Below, in pieces: positions 56,766-64,000 of a stretch of DNA of 64,000 nucleotides; positions within the stretch are counted from its first letter, which is position 1, and every line of letters begins with the position of its first letter. A program made the translations under genes and the position numbers. This DNA is from DATMNI01 sp963817515 (GTDB lineage Bacteria > Acidobacteriota > Terriglobia > Bryobacterales > Bryobacteraceae): assembly GCA_963817515.1 (NCBI GenBank), contig CAWFPJ010000017.1, positions 62,001-126,000 on the forward strand, read 5' to 3'. The notes beneath the pieces are model-generated. The model worked only from the letters and a program-made list of their open reading frames with translations. It was not told where the DNA came from and ran no database searches.

Positions 56766-57854
56766 TCAACGGCCGCTGGCAAAAACCGCTTTCAGCTCAT
56801 GCGGCGGAACCACTTCGAGCTGTTCATAGGTGCAGTCGCCGGGCTTCTTGTCCGTGCGCCATCTGCGAAAATGCGCCAGGTGGCGGAAGCGGGTGCCCTG
56901 CATGTGTTCGTAAGCCACTTCCACCACCAACTCGGGCCGCAGCGGTTCCCACGACAGGTCCTTGCCCTGGCTCCAGCGGCTCTGGCCACCCGGCATGCGG
57001 TGCGGGGCGTCACCTGCTGAGGGTTCGTACGCCGCCCATTGTTTCCAGGGATGATCGGCTAGCGCGTCCTTGCGGTAGGGTGCCAGGTATTCTGCGAGCT
57101 CCCCGCGTTTCTCTTCCGTGAAGCTCGCGCAGACGCCGACATGCTGCAGGGCGCCCGAATCGTCGAAGAGGCCCAGCAGCAGTGAACCGACAGCCGTACG
57201 CTCGCCCTTCTTGTGCCAACGAAATCCGGCTACGACGCAGTCGCAATCGCGCTCGTGCTTGACCTTGAGCATGACGCGCTTGTTCGGCTCATAGGTGCCT
57301 GAAACCGGTTTGGCAATAACTCCGTCGAGACCCGCGCCCTCGAAGCGGCGAAACCAATCCGACGCGACCGCCGTTTCGTAGGTTGCCGGCGTAAGATGGA
57401 TCGGCGGCGCGGCGCGCGAAAGTAGCGGTTCCAGCTCCTGCCGGCGGCTTTGGAATGGTTCGGCTCGCAGATCCCGGTCGCCTTCGCAAAGCAGGTCGAA
57501 GAACACGATGGATGCCGGAATTTCCTGGGACAGAAGCTTCACTCGCGACGCGGCGGGATGAATGCGGAGCTGTAGCGCTTCGAAGTCGAGCCGGCTATCC
57601 TTGGCGATGACGATTTCGCCGTCCAGCACGCAGCGGGCCGGCAACTCCGACCGCAGCGGCTGGAGCAACTCAGGAAAGTAGCGGTTGAGCGACTTTTCAT
57701 CGCGGCTCTGGATGAGGATCTCGTCTCCGTCGCGGAAGACCAACGTGCGAAACCCATCCCATTTCGGTTCGAAGATCCAGCTTCCTTCTGTTGGTAATTC
57801 GCCAACTCGCTTGGCAAGCATCGGCAAGACCGGCGGGTTCACGGGAAGATCCAC
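56766..57854 (-). CDS. ATP-dependent DNA ligase (LigD ligase domain)
   Basis: A 362-residue ligase: EPKWDGFR with the adenylated Lys31, LDGEIVI, FFDLLCEGDRDL, GLDGVIAKPVSGTYEPNKR and KVKHERDCDCVVAGF. The OB-fold with SLLLGLFDDSGALQHVGVC and a C-terminal portion follow. It matches the stand-alone ligase part of LigD/LigC. It converges with the polymerase-domain gene 16 bases away. The GTG at 57854 lies 7 nt after TATAAC; in-frame GTG 57896 and TTG 57905 are alternatives. Confidence 0.9.
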   Translation of the reverse strand: MDLPVNPPVLPMLAKRVGELPTEGSWIFEPKWDGFRTLVFRDGDEILIQSRDEKSLNRYFPELLQPLRSELPARCVLDGEIVIAKDSRLDFEALQLRIHPAASRVKLLSQEIPASIVFFDLLCEGDRDLRAEPFQSRRQELEPLLSRAAPPIHLTPATYETAVASDWFRRFEGAGLDGVIAKPVSGTYEPNKRVMLKVKHERDCDCVVAGFRWHKKGERTAVGSLLLGLFDDSGALQHVGVCASFTEEKRGELAEYLAPYRKDALADHPWKQWAAYEPSAGDAPHRMPGGQSRWSQGKDLSWEPLRPELVVEVAYEHMQGTRFRHLAHFRRWRTDKKPGDCTYEQLEVVPPHELKAVFASGR

Positions 57855-57861
57855 GCTTACT

Positions 57862-57867
57862 GTTATA
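57862..57867 (-). promoter_or_regulatory. -10 element TATAAC of the ligase gene
   Basis: TATAAC on the minus strand ends exactly 7 nt before the GTG at 57854; no ribosome binding site. Suggests a leaderless transcript. Confidence 0.4.
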
Positions 57868-57931
57868 CCGCGCAGGCCCGTCTTGATCGAACGCACTGCT
57901 GTCAACCCGCGTGTTACGCTGAAAATTCCCT

Positions 57932-59866
57932 ATGAGTAACATCGAGATCACCCTGCCCGACGGCAGCAAAAAACCGGTCGAGGCGGGAACCACTCCCCTC
58001 GATATCGCCAGATCGATCGGGTCTCGCCTGGCGGACGCGGTCGTCGTCGCCAAGGTTAATGGCGAACTCTACGACGTAACGCGCCCGCTCGAATCCGATG
58101 CCACCGTTCAGCTCCTGACCGCCAAAGATCCCGAATCGCTGGTAGTTTACCGGCACTCTACAGCCCACCTGCTGGCGGCGGCGGTGCTCGAACTGTACCC
58201 TGAGACCCAACTGGGGATCGGACCGCCCATCGACACCGGCTTCTACTATGATTTTGATCGAGCCACTCCGTTTACCCCGGACGACCTCGCCAAGATCGAA
58301 AAGAAAATGTGGGAGATTCAGGCCCGAAATCTTCCTTATGAACGAGTGCTCACAGCCAAGGATGACGGGCTCCGGAAATATTCGGATGCCTGGATGAAGT
58401 GCGAATTGATCCAGGAGCGCGCCGGCGACATTTTCACCGAATACACGCTGGGCCCCCAATTCATTGACTTTTGCCGCGGTCCGCATTTGCCCAGCACATC
58501 GAAAATCAAGGCCTTTAAGCTGCTCTCCGTGGCCGGCGCCTATTGGAAGGGCGACGAGCACAACAAGCAACTGCAGCGCATCTACGGCACCGCCTTCTTC
58601 AGCCAAAAAGACCTGGATGAGTACCTCAAACAGGTGGAAGAAGCCAAGAAACGCGACCACCGAAAACTGGGCAAGGAGCTGGACCTGTTCAGCATTCAGG
58701 AACTGGCCGGGCCGGGGCTCATCTTCTTCCACCCCAAGGGCGGCATCATCCGCAAACAACTGGAAGACTGGATGCGCGACCAATATCTGAAACGCGGCTA
58801 CTCCCTAGTTTACACGCCGCACGTGGCGCGACTGGATCTGTGGAAGACTTCGGGGCACGCCAATTTCTATTCCCAGAACATGTTCTCGACCATGGAGCTG
58901 GACGATGCCGAATACCAGCTCAAGCCCATGAACTGCCCGTTCCACATTCTGATTTACGCCGACAAACAGCACAGCTATCGCGACCTGCCGGTGCGCCTGG
59001 GCGAACTTGGCACGGTCTATCGCTTTGAGCGGTCCGGCGTATTGAACGGCTTGTTCCGCGTCCGCGGCTTCACCCAGGACGACGCGCACATTTTCTGCAC
59101 CCAGGACCAGATCGAAAACGAAGTTGTGGGCTGCCTGCAGTTCGCCATAGACACCCTGGCGGCCTTCGGCTTCGACAAGTATACGGCCGAACTATCCACT
59201 TGGGATGGCGGCGCCAGCGGCAAGTACGACGGAACCGCCGAGCAGTGGAAACTCGCCGAGGGCGCATTGCATCGGGCCACCGAGCGCCTCAACATCCAGG
59301 CCAAACTGATTCCCGATGAAGCGGCTTTCTATGGGCCCAAAATCGACGTCAAGCTGGTGGACGCCATAGGCCGCCCCTGGCAGCTCTCCACGGTTCAGTT
59401 CGATTTCACTCTGCCGCGCAAATTTCAATTGGAATACGTTGGCGAAGACGGCCAAAAGCACCAACCCTTGATGGTGCACCGCGCCCTCTATGGCTCCATC
59501 GAACGCTTTTTCGGCATCCTCATCGAGCATTACGCCGGAGCTTTCCCGGTCTGGCTGGCTCCGGTGCAGGCCATCGTGCTGCCCATTACCGACCGCCAGA
59601 CGGAATACGCGCGTAGTGTGCGCGACCAACTGGATGCCGCGGGCATCCGCGCTACGGTGGATGAGCGCAGCGAGAAAGTGAATTTCAAGATTCGCGAAGC
59701 ACAACTGCAGAAGATTCCGTACATGCTGGTAGTGGGCGATCGCGAACAGGCCAATGGCGAGGTGGCCGTTCGCAATCGTAAACTCGGCGATCAGGGCGCC
59801 AAACCGCTGCAAGACTGCATCGCCGAGATTCGCAAGCTGATCGATACTAAAGCTGTTTCCGAATGA
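57932..59866 (+). CDS. thrS: Threonine--tRNA ligase
   Basis: A full-length 644-residue ThrRS. N-terminal TGS (IEITLPDGSKKPVEAGTTPL), the editing domain (YRHSTAHLLAAAVLELYP, then PPIDTGFYYDF and DFCRGPHLPSTSKI with its Cys/His ligands), the class II core with KPMNCPFHILIY (zinc Cys), QDDAHIFCT, LPRKFQLEY, MVHRALYGSIERFFGILIEHY and the anticodon-binding domain (GIRATVDERSEKVNFKIREAQ). The ATG overlaps nothing; no T-box leader is seen in the 77 bases from the divergent ligase. The UvrC-like gene overlaps its end by 4 bases. Confidence 0.97.
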   Translation: MSNIEITLPDGSKKPVEAGTTPLDIARSIGSRLADAVVVAKVNGELYDVTRPLESDATVQLLTAKDPESLVVYRHSTAHLLAAAVLELYPETQLGIGPPIDTGFYYDFDRATPFTPDDLAKIEKKMWEIQARNLPYERVLTAKDDGLRKYSDAWMKCELIQERAGDIFTEYTLGPQFIDFCRGPHLPSTSKIKAFKLLSVAGAYWKGDEHNKQLQRIYGTAFFSQKDLDEYLKQVEEAKKRDHRKLGKELDLFSIQELAGPGLIFFHPKGGIIRKQLEDWMRDQYLKRGYSLVYTPHVARLDLWKTSGHANFYSQNMFSTMELDDAEYQLKPMNCPFHILIYADKQHSYRDLPVRLGELGTVYRFERSGVLNGLFRVRGFTQDDAHIFCTQDQIENEVVGCLQFAIDTLAAFGFDKYTAELSTWDGGASGKYDGTAEQWKLAEGALHRATERLNIQAKLIPDEAAFYGPKIDVKLVDAIGRPWQLSTVQFDFTLPRKFQLEYVGEDGQKHQPLMVHRALYGSIERFFGILIEHYAGAFPVWLAPVQAIVLPITDRQTEYARSVRDQLDAAGIRATVDERSEKVNFKIREAQLQKIPYMLVVGDREQANGEVAVRNRKLGDQGAKPLQDCIAEIRKLIDTKAVSE

Positions 59867-60978
59867 CGGTGATTGAAGTCGCGGACGATCTGGCGCAACT
59901 GGATGCCGCAATCGAAACGCTGCCCAACCAGCCGGCGGTTTTCGTGCTTTGGCCCAAAGAGGGCCAGCCGTACATCGGCAAAACCGGGCTCTTGCGCCGC
60001 CGGCTTCTGCGCCTTCTGAAGGAACGTGAAAAGCCATCGCGCCTGCTCAACCTGCGGCACACTGTCGGCCGCATCGCGTTCCAGCTCACCGGATCGGCGC
60101 TTGAATCGAGTGTGGTTCTGTACCAGGAAACGCGGCGCCATTTTCCCGAAACCTATGCCGACCTGATCAAGCTGCGCATGCCGCCTTACGTGAAGGTGGT
60201 CCTCAATAACGAGTTTCCCCGCACCCACATCACAGCACATCTCGCACGGACGCCAGGTCTGTACTTTGGTCCGTTTCGTTCCCGGGCATCCGCGGAACGC
60301 TTCGAATCGCAGTTTCTGGATCTGTTCCAGATGCGCCGCTGCCAGGAAGACCTGGCGCCTTCGCCCCAACATCCGGGCTGCATCTACGGTGAGATGGGGA
60401 TGTGCCTGCGGCCCTGCCAACAGGTGGTGGGGCCGGCCGAGTACAGCCAGGAGGTGGTACGCGTGGTAGAGTTTCTGCGCACCGGCGGCCGGTCGCTGCT
60501 CGAAGCCATAGGCCACTCGCGCGACCGCTTGAGCCAGGAAATGATGTTCGAAGAAGCCGCCCGTCAGCATAAGCGGTTCGAAAAAGTGCAGGACGTCCTG
60601 AAACTGCGCGACGACCTGGCGTACGACCTGGACGGGCTCAATGGTGTAGCCGTCACCCAATCGTGCTTGCCCGATGCGGTTGAGATGTGGTTCGTGCGCG
60701 GGGGCCACTGGCAGGAACCGCAGCGGTTCGGTTTCGAAAAGGACGGCCGGACCATGCCGCTTGACCGCAAATTGCGGGAAACCTTCGCCGCCGTAACGCC
60801 CCGCAAGCTCACCGTCAAGGAAAGGCAAGAGTACCTGGCCCTTCTCGCTCGCTGGTATTACTCAACCTGGCGCGACGGCGAATGGCTTGCGTTCGACACC
60901 TACGACGATATCCCGTACCGAAAGCTGGTCAATGCGGTTTCCCGCGTGGCGCACGGGCAAGCCCCTAAATCCCCATAG
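59863..60978 (+). CDS. UvrC N-terminal-half-like nuclease protein
   Basis: A 371-residue protein homologous only to the first half of UvrC: a GIY-YIG domain at about 20-95 (VFVLWPKEGQPYIGKTGLLRRRLLRL; first motif diverged from GIY, second kept as YIG; shown in parts), the cysteine-rich turn (CQED, then CIYGEMGMCLRPC), the UVR-like helix (LSQEMMFEEAARQHKRFEKV) and a short tail. It lacks the C-terminal RNase-H endonuclease and helix-hairpin-helix domains. Similar to Cho-like proteins but larger. Coupled to thrS by ATGA. Role in DNA incision is plausible but unproven. Confidence 0.8.
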   Translation: MTVIEVADDLAQLDAAIETLPNQPAVFVLWPKEGQPYIGKTGLLRRRLLRLLKEREKPSRLLNLRHTVGRIAFQLTGSALESSVVLYQETRRHFPETYADLIKLRMPPYVKVVLNNEFPRTHITAHLARTPGLYFGPFRSRASAERFESQFLDLFQMRRCQEDLAPSPQHPGCIYGEMGMCLRPCQQVVGPAEYSQEVVRVVEFLRTGGRSLLEAIGHSRDRLSQEMMFEEAARQHKRFEKVQDVLKLRDDLAYDLDGLNGVAVTQSCLPDAVEMWFVRGGHWQEPQRFGFEKDGRTMPLDRKLRETFAAVTPRKLTVKERQEYLALLARWYYSTWRDGEWLAFDTYDDIPYRKLVNAVSRVAHGQAPKSP

Positions 60979-61558
60979 CCCGGAGATTGTCCACGTTATT
61001 CATGATTAGAAGCAGACAACCGTTGATGGTAGTGATGCTGGAATGCGTGCTCGATGGCAGCGCCGCTTCATAGTCTCCAGGCTGAAGGATGTGATCCTCG
61101 AATCTGACGTCGCCCTCCAATACATAGGAATGTTCCGGGCTCACGTGATTGTGGGAAGGATAAACCGCTCCCGGCTTCATGCGCACCAGAGAAGTCATGA
61201 ATCCGGTCTCCCGATCGAAGAACAGCAGCTTCGCGCTTACACCGGGATAAGGCAGCGTTTGCCATTCGCCTTCATCCGCGCGAACAATGGCGGCGCGGGG
61301 CAGGCTTTTCCTCGTCCGGGCCATCAACTTTTCACGCACACGCGGGTCGGGCGCAGCCTCGGGAATCGCATAAACAATCTGGGCCGCGGTTTCGTTAAAT
61401 CCGCGCAGCTCCGATTCGCACACCGCGCATCCCGATTCCAGGTGCTGCTCGAATCCGGAAGCCATCTCCGGGTCAAGCATGCCCAAGCTGTACAGCAACG
61501 CCCATTCGCTCAGCTCGTCGGTTGGCGCATGGTGCTTTGCGTTTATTTCGAAACTCAT
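60965..61558 (-). CDS. ChrR-type anti-sigma factor with cupin domain
   Basis: A 197-residue anti-sigma: N-terminal zinc finger (about 1-80) with HHAPTDELSEWALLYSLGML and FEQHLESGCAVCESELRGF (His/Cys/Cys ligands), and a C-terminal cupin domain (about 95-195: SLVRMKPGAVYPSHNHVSP, EHSYVLEGDVRFEDHIL, GDYEAALPSSTHSSITT). Cupins of ChrR bind zinc and respond to singlet oxygen or related stress in the Rhodobacter paradigm. Overlaps the sigma by 4 bases and converges with the UvrC-like gene (14-base overlap). Confidence 0.9.
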   Translation of the reverse strand: MSFEINAKHHAPTDELSEWALLYSLGMLDPEMASGFEQHLESGCAVCESELRGFNETAAQIVYAIPEAAPDPRVREKLMARTRKSLPRAAIVRADEGEWQTLPYPGVSAKLLFFDRETGFMTSLVRMKPGAVYPSHNHVSPEHSYVLEGDVRFEDHILQPGDYEAALPSSTHSSITTINGCLLLIMNNVDNLRAMGI

Positions 61559-62136
61559 GCCAGTTCCCCCAAGGTGACCCGGAGTTTCATCATTCCCTGC
61601 CGCACGCGCGTTTTGACGGTGCCCAGGGGTTGATTGAGCCGCGCCGCCAGTTCGGTGTGGGTGAAGCCCGAAAAGACGGCCAGTTCGATGACTTCGCGCT
61701 GCTCCGGGGCCAGGTTCTGCAGCGCCGACAAAACGCGCTGCCGCTGGCTGGTGCCCTGTGCCTGCTGTTCTGGGTTAAGAATGTCGGCCGCGAAATCGGG
61801 CTGTTCCGCCAGAGGATCTTCCAGCCGGCTGCGGGACTGGCGGGAACGGAGACGGTCGATCGCCCTGGTGCGCGCCAGCATCACCAGCCACGTGCCCACG
61901 CTGCCCCGGTTGCCGGAATAGCCCTGCGCACTTTTCCAGACTTGCATATACACGTCTAGCGTGACCTCCTCGGCGTCCGCCGTGTCCCGCAAGATCCGGA
62001 AGGCCATGGTGTATACCAGCCTGCTGCTGGCGTCATACAACGCGGCCAGGGCAGACTGGTCGCCGGCAGCGCATCGCTGAACGTATTGCTGCCACGCTCC
62101 TGCCGCCGACGCCAACGCCATTTTGGATTCTTCCAT
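61555..62136 (-). CDS. RNA polymerase ECF sigma factor of the ChrR-associated type
   Basis: A 193-residue sigma: QQYVQRCAAGDQSALAALYD, LRDTADAEEVTLDVYMQVWK, TWLVMLARTRAIDRLRSRQ and region 4 with LAPEQREVIELAVFSGFTHTELAARLNQPLG (shown in parts), then VKTRVRQGMMKLR. Pairing with a ChrR-like anti-sigma places it in the photo-oxidative or peroxide stress ECF group. A TATACT sits 9 nt before the ATG on the minus strand (62146-62151), giving an almost leaderless start. Confidence 0.93.
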   Translation of the reverse strand: MEESKMALASAAGAWQQYVQRCAAGDQSALAALYDASSRLVYTMAFRILRDTADAEEVTLDVYMQVWKSAQGYSGNRGSVGTWLVMLARTRAIDRLRSRQSRSRLEDPLAEQPDFAADILNPEQQAQGTSQRQRVLSALQNLAPEQREVIELAVFSGFTHTELAARLNQPLGTVKTRVRQGMMKLRVTLGELA

Positions 62137-62232
62137 CGACGATCAAGTATATCGTGAGGTTTACGGGCCCAGCCCGCCGCCACGCAGAAGCTATGATGAA
62201 GGGACCGCCCAGGAGGTACGCCAAAAAAGCCA

Positions 62233-62427
62233 ATGATCTCGATCTGGTTGTTCATCGGCTTCCTATTGATCGCTTACGGCGTCCTGATCATGGGCCAGGG
62301 AATGTGGGAGCTGTTCACACCCCCCGCGCATCCGGTGGTGCTGGCGGAGCTGCGCGCGCCCATCTGGTGGGGCGCGCTGATGCTGGTTCTGGGCGGAATC
62401 TTCGTGGGGAAGAATTCGCGTTGGTAG
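62233..62427 (+). CDS. Small two-helix membrane protein
   Basis: A 64-residue protein made of two hydrophobic helices (ISIWLFIGFLLIAYGVLIMG and APIWWGALMLVLGGIFVG, in part) joined by a short loop (ELFTPPAHPVVLAELR). A standalone small membrane protein; no family recognised. An AGGAGG lies 16 nt before the ATG, further than usual. Divergent from the ECF sigma. Confidence 0.6.
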   Translation: MISIWLFIGFLLIAYGVLIMGQGMWELFTPPAHPVVLAELRAPIWWGALMLVLGGIFVGKNSRW

Positions 62428-62433
62428 TGTCGG

Positions 62434-63438
62434 TTATTCCCGAGCTGCCACGCCCGGCCAGCGTGCGGACTCCACCACATGATCCGTCACCACCAGCGCG
62501 GCAACGCCCGGCTGCTTTTCGATGAGGGCGATCCCGCGTTCGGGTCCCAACACGCTCACCGCCGTGGCTAGGGCATCGGCCTCAATTCCACGGCGCGCAA
62601 CAATGGTCACCGTGATCGGGCGAACCAGTCCCATCATGGTGGCGGGGTCGATGATGTGGGAATAGCGCGTGCCATCGATATCCAGGTGCTGCTCTCCGTC
62701 GCCCGACGTTGAGACAGCGGCGTTCGACAGTTCCAGAACCCGCGTGAACGCCGCTTCGGGACGGTCCAATGAATCGACGCCGATTTTCCAGCCGCGCTCT
62801 CCGGGCGGCGGGTCGCCGAACGCAAGATCGCCGCTGGCGGCCACCAACGCGCTGCCAATGCCTAGCTGCGCCAGAACGGAAAGCGCCGCGTCAGCCGCGT
62901 AGCCCTTGGCAATTCCTCCGGCATCCAACTGCATGCCGGCCTGGTCCAGCATCACGGTACGCTTCACCGGGTCAAGATGCAGCTTGCCGTAACCGCACCG
63001 GCCCGCGGCTTCATGCAGCACCGCCGAATCGGGCAGCCGATTTGTCTTGCGCGCCTGCCGCCACAGTCGAATGACCGGTCCCAGAGTTACATCGAAAGCG
63101 CCATCGGTTTCCCGGGCGAGTTTTTGAGAGGCCTCCAGCACGCGAAACAGATCGGCGCCCGCTTCGGCCGGACGGCCCACCGCTGTGCGGCAGATCCGGT
63201 TCAGCTCGCTCTCGGGTTTGTAGTCCGAAAGCGCATTGTCCAATTGGGCGATGCGGTCGAAAGCCGCGCGAAATGCAGCCTTCGCCTGCTGGGCGCCATT
63301 CGCATACAATTTGATGCGGACCAGCGTTCCCATGTGCGGCTCGACAGCCTCAAACAACTGCCGGTCTGCCGCCTTCGCGTTTCCGAAAAAGCCAAGACAG
63401 ACAGCTGCCAGAAAGCTGCAAGTCCTACTGCTCATCAT
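62434..63438 (-). CDS. apbE: FAD:protein FMN transferase
   Basis: ApbE transfers FMN from FAD to Ser/Thr of flavoproteins, such as Na-translocating NADH dehydrogenase subunits or Rnf. The 334-residue protein has an N-terminal signal-like segment (SSRTCSFLAAVCLGFFGNAKA), PHMGTLVRIKLY, TDGAFDVTLGPV, LDAGGIAKGYAADAAL (conserved FAD-site segment), ALVAASGDLAFG, NAAVSTSGDGEQH and SHIIDPAT, where the Asp and Thr region binds Mg. The ATG at 63438 overlaps the end of the FGE-like gene, so both may be co-transcribed. Confidence 0.92.
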   Translation of the reverse strand: MMSSRTCSFLAAVCLGFFGNAKAADRQLFEAVEPHMGTLVRIKLYANGAQQAKAAFRAAFDRIAQLDNALSDYKPESELNRICRTAVGRPAEAGADLFRVLEASQKLARETDGAFDVTLGPVIRLWRQARKTNRLPDSAVLHEAAGRCGYGKLHLDPVKRTVMLDQAGMQLDAGGIAKGYAADAALSVLAQLGIGSALVAASGDLAFGDPPPGERGWKIGVDSLDRPEAAFTRVLELSNAAVSTSGDGEQHLDIDGTRYSHIIDPATMMGLVRPITVTIVARRGIEADALATAVSVLGPERGIALIEKQPGVAALVVTDHVVESARWPGVAARE

Positions 63439-64000
63439 GTTCCAGGCCGCTGTTCCAATACTGGTAGATCTCCGGTAAGCCAGGAAGCTTCGCCGGACGA
63501 ACCAGGCGGAATCCCAGCCACTGGGCATCCGTCATATACCAGATGCTCTTCGGCAATTGCGGATCCTGCTGCTTCCAGGAAGGGTCGGAAGGTACCCGCG
63601 CGGCGCAGCGCAGCATATCCGCGCCGTCGTTCCACCCCCCACCCCGCACGGCGTTTGGATATGGTTTCGTGGCCTTAACCCATGGATTGGCACTCACACC
63701 GGTTCCGGCCTGGTAAGGCGCATATTGGTCGAGCGTCCACTCCATAACGTTGCCGAGCATGTCATACAGGCCCCAGGCATTCGGCTTTTTCGTTTGGACC
63801 TTTGCATACTTGCCCTGGCTGTTGGCCGAATACCAGGCATAGTCGCCCAGTTTGGATGCATCGTCGCCAAAATAATATGCCGTATTCGTGCCGGCGCGGC
63901 AGGCGTATTCCCATTCGGCTTCCGTCGGCAGCCGGTAAAATTCTCCCGTCTTGGCAGTCAACCATTCCGCGTATTTATTGGCGGCATGCTGAGTCATGCT
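63425..64000 (-). CDS. Formylglycine-generating-enzyme/SUMF1-like protein, partial
   Basis: The C-terminal 191 residues of an FGE-sulfatase-domain protein are seen; the frame is open at the right edge, so the N-terminus lies beyond it. Motifs: FYRLPTEAEWEYACRAG, WYSANSQGKYAKVQ, NAWGLYDMLGNVMEWTLD, AVRGGGWNDGADMLRCAAR and WLGFRLVRPAK. The RCAAR region and the C-terminus lack the Cys pair of true FGE catalytic sites (the CRA residues are elsewhere), so it may be a structural SUMF1 homologue rather than an active enzyme. Overlaps apbE by 14 bases. Confidence 0.85.
   Translation of the reverse strand, partial: SMTQHAANKYAEWLTAKTGEFYRLPTEAEWEYACRAGTNTAYYFGDDASKLGDYAWYSANSQGKYAKVQTKKPNAWGLYDMLGNVMEWTLDQYAPYQAGTGVSANPWVKATKPYPNAVRGGGWNDGADMLRCAARVPSDPSWKQQDPQLPKSIWYMTDAQWLGFRLVRPAKLPGLPEIYQYWNSGLEHDEQ

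Noticed and set aside
57855..57931. T-box or ribosomal-protein-like leader before thrS
   Set aside because: Only 77 bases separate thrS from the divergent ligase; no T-box motif or terminator is present.
1..64000. tRNA, rRNA, CRISPR array, prophage or IS transposase
   Set aside because: No cloverleaf-like tRNA ends, no spaced direct repeats and no transposase or integrase frame seen anywhere in the window.

Overview
The window looks like chromosomal DNA of an acidobacterium of the Solibacter/Bryobacter type. Composition is GC-rich throughout. Pointers to this group are the secreted protein ending in IPT/TIG modules with the NAASF...PG pattern, a DUF2934 protein, several alkaline-phosphatase-superfamily (AP) membrane enzymes, a PEP-CTERM protein, many ECF sigma/anti-sigma pairs and Uma2. 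This is inference from gene content; there is no rRNA or tRNA in the window. There is no prophage, IS element or CRISPR array.

Layout. 1-1434 (minus): hemD followed by atpZ and atpI, the head of an F-ATPase operon that runs off the left edge. 1569-2891: orphan PAS histidine kinase. 2993-12916: envelope block with four AP-superfamily enzymes, a conserved membrane protein, two tandem ribbon-helix-helix proteins, a large methyltransferase and a small DPGTG membrane protein. 12993-18035 (minus): lnt, lipA, a SPOR protein, and a slipin/NfeD pair. 18209-24025: DUF2934, lexA, a Lys-rich basic protein, an SDR, an ABC-2 exporter, dinB and a peroxiredoxin. 24022-29973 (minus): a secreted HEAGH/TIG protein, an FmdB-type zinc ribbon, DacB and an MFS carrier. 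29974-32028: an alpha/beta hydrolase, rpmE and two stretches that look like structured RNA. 32038-34320 (minus): ECF sigma, anti-sigma, CpxP-like protein and a PEP-CTERM protein. 34381-37638: tldD, tldE/pmbA and a small anchored protein. 37717-45396: an HD-GYP/GAF/GGDEF protein, a Dpp-type permease pair, DedA, Uma2 and thiD. 45401-54396: an S9 peptidase, a glycosyltransferase, a frameshifted epimerase, Nudix, a kinase-FGE fusion, an SDR, an HbpS-like protein, a nucleoside hydrolase and a VOC protein. 54451-57854: ECF sigma with zinc-finger anti-sigma, and a split LigD (polymerase and ligase as convergent genes). 57932-64000: thrS, a UvrC-like half protein, an ECF/ChrR pair, a small membrane protein, apbE and a partial FGE-like protein.

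Functional themes. The block at 3-13 kb probably modifies envelope glycans or lipids: all four AP enzymes carry Thr or Ser where formylglycine sulfatases carry Cys, so they resemble phosphodiesterases and phospho-alcohol transferases rather than sulfatases. Lipoprotein maturation (lnt), peptidoglycan editing (dacB), membrane quality control (slipin/NfeD) and three ECF circuits add to the envelope theme. DNA repair is represented by lexA, dinB, the split LigD and the UvrC-like protein.

Two features stand out. First, eleven transcription-unit heads have a -10-like hexamer exactly 6 or 7 nt before the start codon and no Shine-Dalgarno sequence, a leaderless-mRNA signature used here to choose starts. 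Second, 31406-31611 holds a run of hairpins with a 13-codon ORF behind a strong ribosome binding site, which may be a leader or an undescribed RNA.
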